A stretch of 64,000 nt of DNA, taken from positions 11,160,001 to 11,224,000 of the forward strand of contig CM034127.1 in the NCBI GenBank assembly GCA_019914995.1, written 5' to 3'. Shown here piece after piece: positions 40,900 to 53,844 of the stretch. The position numbers and the translations under genes were made by a program. The notes under the pieces were generated by a model. That model saw nothing but the letters and a program-made list of their open reading frames with translations, ran no database searches and was not told where the DNA came from. Every line of letters begins with the position of its first letter. Position 1 is the first letter of the stretch. This DNA is from Acanthochlamys bracteata. Its lineage: Eukaryota; Streptophyta; Magnoliopsida; Pandanales; Velloziaceae.

Positions 40900-43800
40900 T
40901 TATTCATTCATTCCATTTCATGGCTTAGCTGTGTGGGTCTGTGCAGAAAAGAGGGCAGCAGCAGTACAAACAAAAGAGAGAAGAAAACAAGGAACCCGAA
41001 TCGGACCCGGATCACAAACCAGGTTTGTCCACATCTCATTCACTCTCTCTACTCTTTTGTTGTTTTTCTCTTCTTTCAGGTGAAATAGAAACTAAAGTCG
41101 GTGCATTTGGTCCTTGTTGCCATTTGATAATGATCCTCTCTGTTTTAGGCATATCGGCACGCTCGTCTTGACTTGAGCTATCTCTATGGCTCTCAAATCT
41201 TATAACAAAACTGGGAATACCATGTTACGATTTTGGAATCCGTCATGAACAAATTATGCGATGAGATTGTTAGCTCTCAAACAATTGGGAGTCAACAAGT
41301 GCGTACTAAAACATGTCGCGGGTGTCTTTGATTTACGCACTTGCTGGTTTATTTTATCTCAAAGAGGGTAAGGTAGCGATCGTGTTTGATCAATCAAAGA
41401 TTTGAACCTATTTTATTAATTTTTTAATAGGCGTCCTTTCTTAGAGTTAGGAATTGTCCTTTGCAAGCAGGGTTGAACCTGTGATTCCCATTAGGGAGTA
41501 ATACCTTCTACAGTTTTCCGACCTGCTTACTTCTCCTGGCCTTCATTATTGAAGCAATTAAGTTCGAAGTTTTTAAAACATTGTTTGAAATTTACTAAAA
41601 AATATTTTTTTCTTTTTATTTAAAATACCTGTATAATATATAATTAATCATATTAAAAAAAATTTAAAGCAGAGAATATTTTTTAGAAACGTAATGTTAA
41701 AAAAAATTGAAATAAATCAGTTTAGGTAATGCCAAACAAAATTCTAAGTGGATGTTAAAGTGATGGAAGAAGTTGAAGTAATTAATAAACACGGACTAAA
41801 AAGAGCACATGAATGCAAAGGTTGCTTCTTCTCGACTACCTTTTTTTGCTCCTCCTTTGTTTAAAGTACCACACGTGCACTTCTTAATGCGCAATGATCA
41901 AACATCAAATCAAACCAAATAAGAAAAGGTCCACTGATTTAACAACACCCGGGTTTCAAATGATCCACATAAAATAGATACGGATAGCTACATGGGCTCC
42001 GATTGGTTCGGGTCCCAGTTGAATCATAACTCGACCTATCTCATCATTGAGAGTGCAATTTAGATAATGAGAGTAATAAACAAAATTAATAAAATAAAAT
42101 TAATAAAAGAAAATTAATAAAAATAAAAATAATTATTTATTTCTGTATTATTTGAGTATATTCATATTTACGAGTGCTTAAATTTAAAAAAATTAGAAAA
42201 AAGAATTAGTTTGAGACTTATTTTTTATTTTAAAATAATAATAAATATATATATATATAAATTTTATGATGTATATTTTAGCTGTATTTTTTTAAATTAA
42301 AAAAATTATAAAAAATTTATTAGAAAATAAAAATTAAAATAAATTTTTGATAAATTATGATAAGTATTGTCAAATATGTTCTTAGCAAGAGTAACGATAA
42401 ATAAAAGCGACTCTTATCTAGTTAGAAAGTAAAGTGAAGATTAAATAAGATAAAATTTTGTAAAATTTGGAGATATTATTATTTGATCTTAAAATTGTCA
42501 ATATTTTGTATTTATATTATGAGAACTAGAATAGAGTGAAAAAAAAGAGATTAATTTTCATACTTTTTATGAATTAAATTTGGTAAGTTGGTTGATTAGA
42601 AAAACAAACTAAACATAATTATTTGAGATAGAAACGAAAGTTACAGTATACTGATCTACATTAATAACGAAAGCGAGATGGAGACGAATAGAAAAAAAGA
42701 TAGAAAACAGTGTGCTAGATAATAAAAAGATTTTGAGTAATGTAATTCAAAATTTTAACATATATAAAATTATTTTTACTTTTGGTTACACTTATGAGAT
42801 TGGTGTCAAATAAAAGTAATAGAGAATAATTAATTCTCATATATTACGTTACTTTTGTCGTACTCTCAATCTAAGTACACTTTTTCAGACCTTGTTCAGT
42901 TACCGACGAACTCATCTTTTTATCAGATTTGGAATTTGAAATTAGTAATGTGTTTCATTTGATTTGAACTCCATTAAGAATTCTATTTGGAACTCTATTT
43001 TACAAATACAACTAATATATAAAAATTAAACTCACTTTCATTTTATTTTTTTCCAAACTCTATTTTTTAAAAATTTACTTTCGAACATTTAAAATATTCT
43101 TTTAGTCTACATTAAAAGGTTAGGTCGCTGAATTTTCTACATCTAGATGTACCAACTGGGTATACCCAATTGGTACACGTGGAACCTGACCTCCCCTGTT
43201 CTCCAACTAAAAACTATTAACTGTGAAATACAAACGAGGAAAGCTCTACTCCTCTTTTGATTATTCTTTTGTCCCTACAAACCCAAATAGAACCAGACCT
43301 CTTCCGTTCTCCAACTTATGCAGCAAACTCCAATTAATAATCTTTCATTTGTTTGCTGGGACTGCAAATGTACACAATATCTTTGAAGTCTCTTGTTCAT
43401 GAAAACCCTTCCCTCCCACCTCAACTTCAATCTCGACCTGAAGCTTTATTTGTCGCATCAGTAACTATGGACAAGTTTGGTGCAGTTCATGTGCATTTTT
43501 TGTGTACATGATAATGAGCCCTCGTGTGAGCCGGAAGGTAAAACAACAAAGGTTTTTGAGAGTTCTGTAAGAATTCAATCAGCAGAGTAACGTCTTTGTG
43601 TGTTTATAAAACAATTGATCACGAGCACAAGTGACTGATAAAACAATTATCAGCAGTAGGCGTTTGCGTATGTATAGGTTTATGTATTTGACTTGGCAAA
43701 TTAATCATGGGCAAGAACTTGGACAGTATTTTTTTCAACTGTTTAAAAGAGTTATAACGTCTGTCATTTTCAGCGTTTAGTTTGAATGTTGAAACACAGT

Positions 43801-44438
43801 GATCCTACTTGCATGAAATCAAAGTCCTGAAAAACACAGAAGTAGGAAGTGAAGTAAGTGATCATGAAACACTTTATTTTTCTTTGAGTTTACTTCCTTT
43901 TTCATTTGTTTCTCATTATGACTGCGACGTACCTGATGTCTATCTCAAAATAAATCGACGTACCTGTGGCTAACACATAAACTATAAGGCATATAAATTG
44001 TGCTATCATTTTAGGGTGAATGCTGGAGATGGTCATGAAAGGGAACAAGTGTACTGAATTTACTGCTTTTAGGAATACTTTTGAATGCGTTTTTTCCCAA
44101 ATGGACAAAACTGTTGCTGTGTAGGTGTTATATTTTGTACGGCCCCCTGAAAAATGGGTCTGTTTTAAGCACTATTCAAGTGGCTGTGGCCGAGAAGAAA
44201 TCACAATAATCTCTGTTTTTGTTGTTTGGAATTGGATCAAGAGCACCAGTAGCATCTTTCTTCTTATCCAACTGGAGCAACAAGTGACTGGCTCAAAAAT
44301 GGGTCACGTCACAAATCACTCGCTGCCACAAAACCGCTTCGGTTTACTTTATCAAATACTTTACGTTCCAACAATTAATTTATATTTTTAATAATTTTTA
44401 TATTATTTTAATTTAAAAAATATGATAAATTATGTATC

Positions 44439-44471
<33 letters not shown>

Positions 44472-45820
44472 TAATTATTAATTTTGTTTTCAAAATTAAA
44501 AAAATTAAGCTTATTTTTCAAAAAAAACTTTAAAGTAAGTTTTGTTTTTAAAAATTTTTTATCGTAAGCACTTCTACACGACTAGTTTAGATGGTAGAAA
44601 ATTGTGAAGAGTTTTAACTACATATCAAATCATGGATAGAAATATTATGAAAATTTTCAAAAAATAAATTTGATATTTTTATCGAAAATAATGTAAGAAA
44701 AATATTAAGATTATACGGTATATAATTCACTCACGTGTATTTTTAAAATTTTTTTAATGATTTAAATTATTATAAAAATTTTATTAAAATATATGAAAAT
44801 ATTTTTAAATATAAGCATTGACCAAACATCGTGCTAGATGATTTTACGATTTGAAGGTTTTCCAGAAGAGATTTTGGACTCTCATTATTAGTTCTCAAAT
44901 TGGCCCATGAGATGACTTGGACTCAAACTATCGTGTTTCGTATTGGGCAATGAGCTGGGCTGAACTTCTGTTACTGATCCTAAAACCACCTACTCACAAT
45001 CTTGCAATGTTGATTTATATTGTTTTCCTGTTTCTGGAAGATTATCGACACTCAACTACTACACATTCTCTTGAGAATGTCAAATTACTAAAACTAATTC
45101 ATACTGAATTGAATAGTTCAAATGTTGGGCCGTGTTATTTATTTGAAAGTAAATCTTTTTAAAATGAGGTTTAAAAAAAATAAGTAGAAATTAGAAAAAA
45201 ATTTATGTTTTAAAAACTTTTTAAAATTTTGCTCTAAAAATAAAGCAATTCCAGACATTTACTGTAACTAGTCACAAATCACAGAGGTGAAAGGCTGTGT
45301 TTCAGTTGATTTCAGATTGGTGTTACAGCTGGCTGACGTCAGAAGAAATGCGACCCAAATTTGCATAATTTACGCCGTGACTAACAGAGCAACCTCGAGT
45401 GATTTGAAAATGTATTTTAACCCAATCGCCTATTAACTCTAACATGATCCTTTGATAGTTTTGCAAGAACCCAGTCCAGTGTGGAGAGCACCACGGAGAA
45501 GCATTAGTTTATGAACAAGAATCGATTCGAACTTTTTATCTTTAAAGACAAAAAATTGCATAAATCAGTATAACATTAACTCATTGTTGACTTGGTGAGA
45601 CCTTAATATTGTAAAAACCAAATTATAAACTGCTACAAAGTTTAGAGATCTTTTCTAGCAAATTAATGTTTCCGTCTTTAGTCAAGTGAGTCAAACGCCC
45701 CAAGTAGGCAAGTACACTATTAACATAAAGCAGTTTAAAACAAAATTAATTACTTACTATTCAAAAGACAAATTATTATTTGCTAATAATGTCTACATAT
45801 ACATTAATTTTAACATTAAA
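40900..45820. other. Gene-free interval between SOFL and the GT34 gene
   Basis: No supported gene on either strand. 41540-42900 and 44380-44820 are strongly A/T-rich, the second probably a decayed family A element containing a (TA)n run at 44449-44473. 43130-43340 has short internally repeated words (CCAACTGGGTA/CCCAATTGGTA, CTCCCCTGTTCTCCAAC and CTCTTCCGTTCTCCAAC). Small frames at 44125-44391 and 44917-45162 lack domains. Confidence 0.5.
44449..44473. repeat. (TA)n microsatellite
   Basis: About twelve perfect AT dinucleotides inside an A/T-rich stretch. Confidence 0.9.
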
Positions 45821-45827
45821 CACCCGA

Positions 45828-47153
45828 TCATTGACCATCGCCGGCAGGGAAATCAAACGGAACAGGTTCGACGTCGGTGAAATTATTACCACTGCTGTAG
45901 CGGCGGTGCTTGAACCCATACATCCTTAAAACTTGATCATCAGCGAAATCAAGGGCTTTGATCGTCCCTTCATAACAACTCTTGTCGGAGTATTCACTGT
46001 TGTGCTTCCCACTGCACGGCTGACAACCGGTGAAGTGTGTTATGAACGGCCTTCTCCATCCAAACTTTCCATTCCCCGCATTCTCTTCAACCAAATACTT
46101 CTCTCGAAGTTTTCCCAACTCTTGTGCTGCTACCTTCTCTGCTCTCCTTCGTCGCAGCTCTGGTGATCTCTTCTCTATCTGTAGATATCTCTCTGAGATG
46201 TTGTTTAATCTTCCGACGATCTCTAGCCAGTACCCTTGGAAGTAGTACTCGTTTTCTAAGTAAATCTTCTTACCCCATTTGTTTTTTTCTTCGAGTAACA
46301 AGTAAACGAGGCCGGTCTGGTCATCGGACTCTGGGAACAGTTTATCTTTGCATTTAGATTTCAAGATTTTACCCCACTGATCGTACTCCGGCGACTGTGG
46401 ACCCATACGAGCCCACTCATTGATAAAGTCGAGAGACCACTGGGAGTTGCGCATGAGGAAAACGCCAGCGTTCAAGCTCGTCCAACTCTTGTTCTGGTAT
46501 ACCAAGTTTGGCCAACCGTGAACGATAAGGTTGTAGTCTGCGTAACGTTGCAGAGGGAGAACGAACTCCATGTCGGTGATGGCAGCATCGGAGTCGACCC
46601 ACCAAATCCATTCTGCTTCTGGGTGAGCAATCATCGCTGCACGGACAACAGGCATCTTTGCCCAGAAGCTAAACATGGCAGGGTGAAGCAACGCGTCGTT
46701 GTAGAAGAAATCTATCCCGTGAAGCCTGCAGTAGTCAGCTTTGTTCTTGTAGAAACGAAGAAGCAGATGGTCTCCAACAGGATTCCGGCAAGGTCCCGGT
46801 TGAGAACCGGAAAGCATAAGAATTCTCTCGTTTGTGCCGGGAAGAAAAGAAGTGTAACTCTTCAACCAACCCTGCCGCTTCTCGTCCCAGTCCTTCACTT
46901 TCGTATCTAACGTGAACGATAACGACGGATCATCGTAGAAAGTTTTCGAAGAATCTCCGGCTGCGGTAGTCGGGTTTCTCCAGAAAAGAGAAGGGTGGTA
47001 AGAAGGTAAAGGAATATTAGTAGAAGGAGAAGTAGTAGTAGGTTCTGGTGAGATGAAAGAGTAGAAAGTCCAAAAGATAAGAACAGCAACGGCAGCACCA
47101 CCGGCGAAGACAAGAGTGTCGACTAGGATAGACGGTCTTGGAGATCTCGCCAT
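45828..47153 (-). CDS. GT34 family galactosyltransferase, galactomannan-type
   Basis: A single exon of 441 residues. A short cytoplasmic N-terminus (ARSPRPSILVD) is followed by one membrane helix (about 13-35), then a proline/threonine stem and a luminal domain, the type II layout of Golgi glycosyltransferases. The GT34 core is plain: LSGSQPGPCRNPVGDHLLLR, KADYCRLHGIDFFYN, FWAKMPVVRAAM, the metal-binding DSD (187-189) in WIWWVDSDAAITDM, HGWPNLVY, SLNAGVFLMRNSQWSLDFI, SDDQTGLVYLL, YYFQGYW and FITHFTGCQPCSG. It looks closer to the galactomannan/MUCI10 (GT6/GT7) side than to xyloglucan xylosyltransferases, from MRNSQWSLDF and the C-terminal GFKHRR; acceptor specificity is not proven. Product would decorate mannan-type wall polymers. 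Confidence 0.93.
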   Translation of the reverse strand: MARSPRPSILVDTLVFAGGAAVAVLIFWTFYSFISPEPTTTSPSTNIPLPSYHPSLFWRNPTTAAGDSSKTFYDDPSLSFTLDTKVKDWDEKRQGWLKSYTSFLPGTNERILMLSGSQPGPCRNPVGDHLLLRFYKNKADYCRLHGIDFFYNDALLHPAMFSFWAKMPVVRAAMIAHPEAEWIWWVDSDAAITDMEFVLPLQRYADYNLIVHGWPNLVYQNKSWTSLNAGVFLMRNSQWSLDFINEWARMGPQSPEYDQWGKILKSKCKDKLFPESDDQTGLVYLLLEEKNKWGKKIYLENEYYFQGYWLEIVGRLNNISERYLQIEKRSPELRRRRAEKVAAQELGKLREKYLVEENAGNGKFGWRRPFITHFTGCQPCSGKHNSEYSDKSCYEGTIKALDFADDQVLRMYGFKHRRYSSGNNFTDVEPVPFDFPAGDGQ

Positions 47154-48698
47154 GGGAAGCTTGAGAGTGAAGGTCTACTCATGCTAGGCTGGCTACCTAG
47201 CTATAGCTTATATTGTAGTTTAGTGATACGGTGAGGTGCATGAATGGAAGTTGGTGGTTTTGTTTTTGCACGGCGAGGAAGATTTAAGAAGAAAACAAGA
47301 AGTCAGAGAGAAGACAGGGTTAGAGATGTATGTGAAGGTTTAAATGCGAACTACTACCGTCGGTGGAGAAACGGACGGTGAAGGGAGTTGGTGGTGGCAG
47401 AAGAAGAGAGACAGGTGCCGGAGCTTGGGATTATAAGGGCATCAATGGAGAAAAGTGATTATTTTACAGAGAAACAAAAGAAGTTCAATTTCGTCTTCTT
47501 GTTTTTTAAATTTTAAAATCCCTGAACGAAGTAATATTGTGATTTCGTCTTCTTGTTTTGGTAATCACTTGTTTTCTCTTTTTTAGATTTTGGTTTTGTA
47601 TAATCTTCAAGTTCATTGTTTTGTCTAAAGAGTCTTTTTGTTTTATCTTTTAATTCTTAGTTACATACTTTGGTATTTTATTTATTAGATGATCAAAAGA
47701 GGTAGAACGAAAAGTGATGATCTAAATTTTTTTTACAATTTTCCTTTTCCTAACTATAGAATAGTATAAAAGTTTATTGGAACTTTTATGTGAACATCTA
47801 AAAACCCGCGCCTGTTGATGTTTGTACGAATAATGAAGAACTTGAGCTGGGCATTGTTTTTGTGTATAAACTTGAAAAGAGGAGGCGTATAAGTTTTGTT
47901 AGATATATGCTTTGAGGAAAGGCTTCAGTTGTATATGTTGCTTACAAATTGCTCACAGTTAACAAGAGTCATTACCGTTTGTTTTCAGTGACCCTTCCAT
48001 GAACTACAAAGCTTATTATATTTTTGACAAAAATAAAAAAATTGAAGGTAGAAGAAAAACAGTAAGACCTCCATCAAACTTTGTACTGCACAGTAAACGT
48101 GAAAAAAAGAGTACTAATAATATCTGATTTTGGTGAAGTATACCAGTCAACAGTAATCACTATCACTATTATATGCTTCGTTGTTAAATCACAATCAATT
48201 TTAATCAATTTGCAAAGGACAATTTTGGTTCCATCTTATACTGAAAGTGAAAGTTCAGTCCAACTATTTGCAGGAACCAAACAGAGTCCATGCATTTTAT
48301 GCAATTGATTGTCTTCCTTTCAATCAAATATAATCCAGAAATTAGCTTCTGCTAACATATGTAGTTATGAGAGAGTTCTGATTTCTGTATATGGCCAGAT
48401 TACTATATGAAAGATTGATTTCTTCACTGCAAAAAGCCTATAAGCTTTTCAAAGCAATGTTGCAAATTGTGGTTGTAATTACTGTTAATTTGAACCATTT
48501 GCAAACTACACAATTGATCAGGTTTTCTATTTGTCAAAGATTCTGATGCTTACGTGAATCATATAAGCACATTATACAATCTCAGCAAAAAAGAAAAAAA
48601 ATCAGCTATGAATTACACGCCTTTTACTACATATTCTAGTTAAAAAATTTTTTTGACTACTGCAGAAATAAAACAGTGGTTGTCTTCAATATCAAGTG
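47154..48698. other. Spacer upstream of GT34 and downstream of the HHP gene
   Basis: 47154-47450 on the minus side is purine-rich on the plus strand and probably the GT34 leader and promoter. The rest is A/T-rich; a plus-strand frame at 48081-48308 has no recognisable domain. The last part is the 3'UTR of the HHP gene read from the right. Confidence 0.45.
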
Positions 48699-50101
48699 CT
48701 AACATTTCTCCACATCTCTCCATCTTAGATACTCAAGTCCGGCAAAGTAATGAGTGTACGCACCTGCAATGACTAACACATGAAACAATTGATGACTATG
48801 TCCAACAATATCGAACTTTCCTGGCAACCATCTTTCAGGCACCCTTGCTGCGTAAACAATCACTCCTAGTCCATAGAAAACACCCATCAACACTTCGTAC
48901 CACACTGAAGCAAGCACTTCCTGCCTGTCCCCAAAAATCAAGATTTTGTGTACTATAGGCACTACTCCAGAAACACCCATGCAACAGAAGAGCGTAGCAC
49001 GAACGCAACGGAATTCAGGGGTTTGAAAAACTGGGACAAGTGAAGCTAACACTGCAGCAACACCAAACGTTGTGATGAATCCTATGTAGAGGTTGCAGTA
49101 AAAAGGGTCACACATGAATGTGTAGTACACAAGGGGGAAGAAGGAAGTAACAATGAGTGAGGCTATGCCTGTGTAGTCCAACCGGAGCATGAAGTACGCC
49201 ATTTTTTCTGAGTGGCAGGAAATTAGATGGCAGATGCTGCTGGTAAGTAAGCAGAACATGGCGCCTATTAGGAAAGCGAAGAATGGCCAACGTGTGATTG
49301 GCTTAACTAGTAGTGGTGATATCATGTTGGAGACATCTTCCTTCATGCTTGTCTGTGTAATTTCAAATAACAAAGTAATGAAGAAATTGTTGTAGGTTAC
49401 TAGTTTATTATGAACTAATACCAATAACAAAATTCGAGCACAAGTGTATTACCAGAACACAAGAGCTGGTGAAGTTCTCAACTCGAGAAAACTTCTTAGG
49501 CAAACAACTCAATAGAACATCCTTCAAATTCCAACTTGATAATGGCGGTAGCATGTCAGATGTCGGCAACGGCGTCAGCAACTCATCAGTGGCAGTTGAA
49601 GAAGATGGATCAACATAGTTCATGTCTTTACTATGAATTCCATCAACTGAATTCAAGGATTTTTGTATTGAGAATGAACTCAAATCTCTTGAAATCATCA
49701 TTGCAGTAACCACAGTGAGTGCCAGAAACAACAGAAACCCAATCAAATGCCTGGAGAAACCAAAATTTTCTCTTCAATTTGCAACAAAAGAAATATATAT
49801 ATTTTTCAACATGTTGAATGTTCATCTGGAATTTGAAATTAAATTCTTACGTCCACACATTGAGTGTTTCGTTGTGAACAGAGAAGATGCTGAGGATGGT
49901 TTCCTTCATAGGCCATTCACTTCTGTAGTAGCTCAAAATGAATTCGTTGTCCTTCAAATACTCTGGTAAATCATTGAATTCTACAAGCTCGCATTTAGTT
50001 TCCTTCGTAGTTCTTGATTTTTCGCTTGACTGGGGACCTTCAATATAGGATTTCGCCATCGGTGTTGCAGCAGAAGCAGACATTGGGTTATCAAAACTCA
50101 T
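48699..50101 (-). CDS. Heptahelical PAQR-type membrane protein (HHP4/5-like), copy 1
   Basis: Three exons, complement(48699-49352, 49453-49750, 49851-50101), give 400 residues. Conserved marks: [99 protein letters not shown] and a short tail RWRDVEKC. The SCHSEK, LDYTG and GHSHQLFH motifs carry the Asp/His residues that coordinate zinc in PAQR/adiponectin-receptor proteins. Seven helices are expected; an extra serine/proline-rich loop of about 85 residues separates helix 1 and helix 2. Arabidopsis HHPs respond to hormones and sugar; the ligand is not settled. Start chosen at [10 protein letters not shown] because the copy at 53845 begins similarly (MVVFENSA); the frame stays open up to a Met at 50341. 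Confidence 0.9.
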
Positions 50102-50341
50102 CCAGTATGCATCAAGCAACCATACATTGAGGAACCAAGATTGCCAACAGATCAATAGAAAGAAGATAAAAAACACAAACCTTCCCTTTGATATGTTATT
50201 TGGTTGCAAGATTGTTCTTCTTCTTGGATTAGTTGTCAAGGAAGGTTTTGTTTGGGCGATTGCAAATAACTGGGAATGAATGCAAGTGGTTTGCAGAGAA
50301 GGACAGGGAACTTCTATGAACCTCTTTTCTCTTGCATTCAA

Positions 50342-53300
50342 TTACAAAAGAAACACCTCATGCAGTGGTTTCACTGCTGTTGTGATTTGGTGGGAATTTA
50401 TTTGGTTGAGACCACATGAGAGGTAAGGAGTTGGAGAGGGAAGTTGGGATCAATGTTGTTATATTCCATTCAGATGCGTTAACAAATAATATTCCCATGA
50501 AAAATTCCCCCTTTTCTTTCTTGGTTCTTTTTGCTTTTTCTTATAATATTAAGAAGAATACACAGCATTGAGGTACAGAACAATGTTTTCAATGTGGTTT
50601 TAATACTACAGAATTAATTACTGTCCTAATTCCTACAGTATTTGATTCCATTCCTGCTATGCAAATACTACTAAAATTCACGTATATGACGCATGAAACT
50701 AGTCGGAATCAGATTCAGAATTAAATCAAACAGTAAGCTCTTGTAATGGAGATGTTTTTCTATATAATTCAAAGTTATCTAATAGAAGTCCAAAAGTTTT
50801 GTAGCTGCAAGGGAAGTCAGTAGTCTTAGCATTCATTGAGACAATGAGCAAAGAGGAAAGAACGACTTTGGCACAGTTCGGGTGTTTTTCAACAATTTTT
50901 CATTTCAATGCTTTATAATAAATCTCCCGCAGAATAATTTTTTTAACTTAAAAGCATAAAAAAATTGTACGCTTTAAGATATTATTATTATTTTTTATTA
51001 TTTATATTAGATAAATATACAATATCAACTCAAAAGAGGAGGGATTAATTGAATTGATAATTAAAAATTTAGATTCACAAAAATTTTTACAGATGATAAA
51101 TCTTGCAGAGAGCTATTAATACAACAGATTTTATAGTAAATAAATTTAACATTAAATCAAAGTAACTCAGAAAATTTACAATAGATTTTATAGTAAATAA
51201 ATTTAATAGTAAATCAAAGTAACTTAAAAAATTTACATGATTTAATAAATCTCTTTATTTATATTCACAAATGCTTTATCATAAAATATAGAATTAGATT
51301 TTCACACTAAAAGAATTAGCCAACCTCTTAGGAGTTAGTATCCTCTACTTATAAGCATATATTCATTTCAGCATCCAGCCAATGTGGGACTATTAAGAGG
51401 CGTGTGCTGTTAAGCCCACAAAGCCAAGATCTATTTGGTCCAATTCAAAACAAGTTGCTGGCACATCTTCAAGTTAGCTAGTCCATTTTTTACTTAGGCA
51501 CCATTTCAGACCCCTATGCTACTAATACAATCTTAGCTTACCAAACTAATCCGTCTTTTACTCTGGCCCACCAAATTCTACACGCTACTAATCTGAGCCT
51601 AGCATAACTTGGAGGTCCAACAATCTCCCCCCAGCAACACGCCGGATGGTTTCACCCTACCAATCTTTAATACCAATTATAGCATCGGATCCCCGTACTA
51701 AAAAGATTGGCCAATCTCTTAAGGGTTAACATCTTTTCTTATAAGGACATATCCATTTCAGCACTCAGACAATGTGAGACTATTAAAGAGCATGGGCTGT
51801 TAAATCCACAAAGTTAGGATCCACTTGGTCCACCCCAAGACGAGTTATTGGTCCATCTCTAAATTAGCTAGCTCGTTTTTATTTGGGCATCATCCAAGGT
51901 TCCTACGCTACTAATATGATTTTAGCCCACCAAACTAGTCCGTCTTTCACTAAATCTCACCAAATCCTATACGCTAGTAACACGAGCTTAGCGTAACTTA
52001 GAGGCACAATAATTTCTCCCAACAATATGTCGGATGACTTCACCTCACCGGATTATGATAAAAAAAAATGAAGGTTGACTAAATCTGTAACAATACACTC
52101 CTCATCCTTTCCCAAGGTCAACCAAGATAACTAAAAATTTCGTACCATACTTCACATTTATGGAAATGCTATTTAATTATTTACCATCTTCATTTCCTTT
52201 CTGTTTTGCATGTGTATACGAAAAAATATGGTATTTATTTGTAAAACTTACATACTATAATGTTGCATTCTATAACAATAATTAAAATTAACATGAGAGC
52301 ATTCGTGTCTGTGTATAGATCATGTTCGTTGTTGGACCATGTAATAATCACACAAGAGTGTTTTACTTGCCCGGGAATAATCCGAAATCAACTTTAAAAA
52401 TAAAATTTTTAAAATAAATTATTAAGAAATAATTTTGTGAAATAAATACAAACTTTTGGTAAGAAAAATTCGCTTCCAAACTCACTTATAAATAAACAAC
52501 CCCAAAACATCTAATAATGTGCACATACGTATAGAGCTTTATTCTTTTCTGAGCTTTGTTTTTTTTCGGGTCTATTGCACTTTGATTAGTAATAAAAAAA
52601 AGCAATTTTACGCTTGAAAAATAGGAAACAAGTTAGCAAGCCTAATTTCTTTTTTCCTTGAAAGAAAATATGAAGCACAAACATAGATCAACAGCAGCAC
52701 AACTATTGAATGTTTTGTTATATATAACTTTTGAAAAAACTTATTTTGGTGGCAAATTTATTAAAACTTTAGGTAAAGAAAGAAGCAATAGACAAGAATA
52801 TAATGGCCAATAAATAATGGTCACAAGTTGGACACACCATGAGAGAGTAGCTTGCTTCTTGCTGTGATAGTTGGCCAAACACTACTTAATAAATCACTTG
52901 CTGAATATCTAAGGAATTCATGAACAACCAAATATAAACATATCTAACACATGAACTAAAGTTCCTTTTCATTTATGCTATAATTGCAAATATACTACTG
53001 GTTAGAAACTTGGTGAATTCATTAAGAACACGTGAACAACTATCGCTTCTGGTAGGTAGTTTTAGCAAAAATTTTATGCTGAGAAAAAAAAGACCATGTT
53101 CGTGATAAGTGAAAGTATTTTTTTTTTGAATTTTCTTGTAAAAACACTTTGATTCTAATAACAAGAAAATTATAACAAACGTTCAATTTTGTTGAAGATA
53201 TGAATTTGGCTTCTGTATCTGTCTTAACCTATAACTTCGGTTTTTATTCAGTACCATGGATGACTAATTTCTTACACTTCTCTGCTTGCTTGCTAATTCT

Positions 53301-53844
53301 TCTTGACAATAATACTTGCAAATATGTAGGTCAACAAAACCAAACTTACTTAGATCAGTTTCTGCATGCAGAAGTGCAGAAAGTGTGCAGACAAATTAAC
53401 TTGAAAAAACCATATAATTTAGAAGACTTCGAAAGTATTTATGAAGTAGAGCTTTTCTGAAATAAAAAATATTTTAAAAATTTCACAAAACGAACTTGAG
53501 TTTTTGAACTTCAAAAAATAAAATTATACATATGAAATTTGAAGAACAGGTCTACTGTTGGACTGACTCCCTCTTCTTATTTTTTCGAGTCTACTGTTGG
53601 ACTTGTTCAAATTCAAACATGGTCGTCTCTTTCCAAATCAAGGCCACACGATGTTAATCAAAACGAAACTCCAAGGACTTTCTTTGTTCTTACTTTTTTC
53701 CTTCAATTTTTTTCATGTTTTCAAAATTTTGTTGAACTCTCTAGCTACTAATCTATATGAACCCTCTCTCTTCATTCCGTTTTCCAACAAAGACAAGAAA
53801 AAGGGGAGAAAAAGATATTCTTTCACATAAAAATTTTAGAAGTT
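50342..53844. other. Shared upstream region of the divergent HHP pair
   Basis: About 3.5 kb between the two HHP starts. 50350-50500 is the likely promoter of the minus copy. 51060-51240 holds a short imperfect tandem repeat (GATTTTATAGTAAATAAATT twice, spaced about 60 bases). 51293-52058 is a two-unit repeat listed separately. 52100-53800 is A/T-rich; frames at 53200-53460 and 53539-53830 lack domains. Pyrimidine-rich TCTCTCTTCATTCCG before 53845 is probably the leader of the plus copy. Confidence 0.5.
51293..52058. repeat. Dispersed repeat family C: two tandem units of about 390 bases
   Basis: Unit 1 (about 51293-51682) and unit 2 (about 51683-52058) both run CACTAAAAAGATTGGCCAA-like start, TCTTAGGAGTTAGTATCCTC, AGCATCCAGCCAATGTGGGA, CTATTAAGAGGCG, TTAGCTAG(T/C)CC, TTTTTACTTAGGCACC, CTAATACAATCTTAGC, CCGTCTTTTACT, CACGCTACTAATC, then CAACAATCTCC and GATGG(T/C)TTCACC. 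The pair at 61357-62078 has the same layout but is more diverged. No protein is encoded. The class is unknown to me; the ACTATTAA...CAATCTCCCCCC...ATACCA word order is reminiscent of decayed long-terminal-repeat-like sequence. Confidence 0.75.
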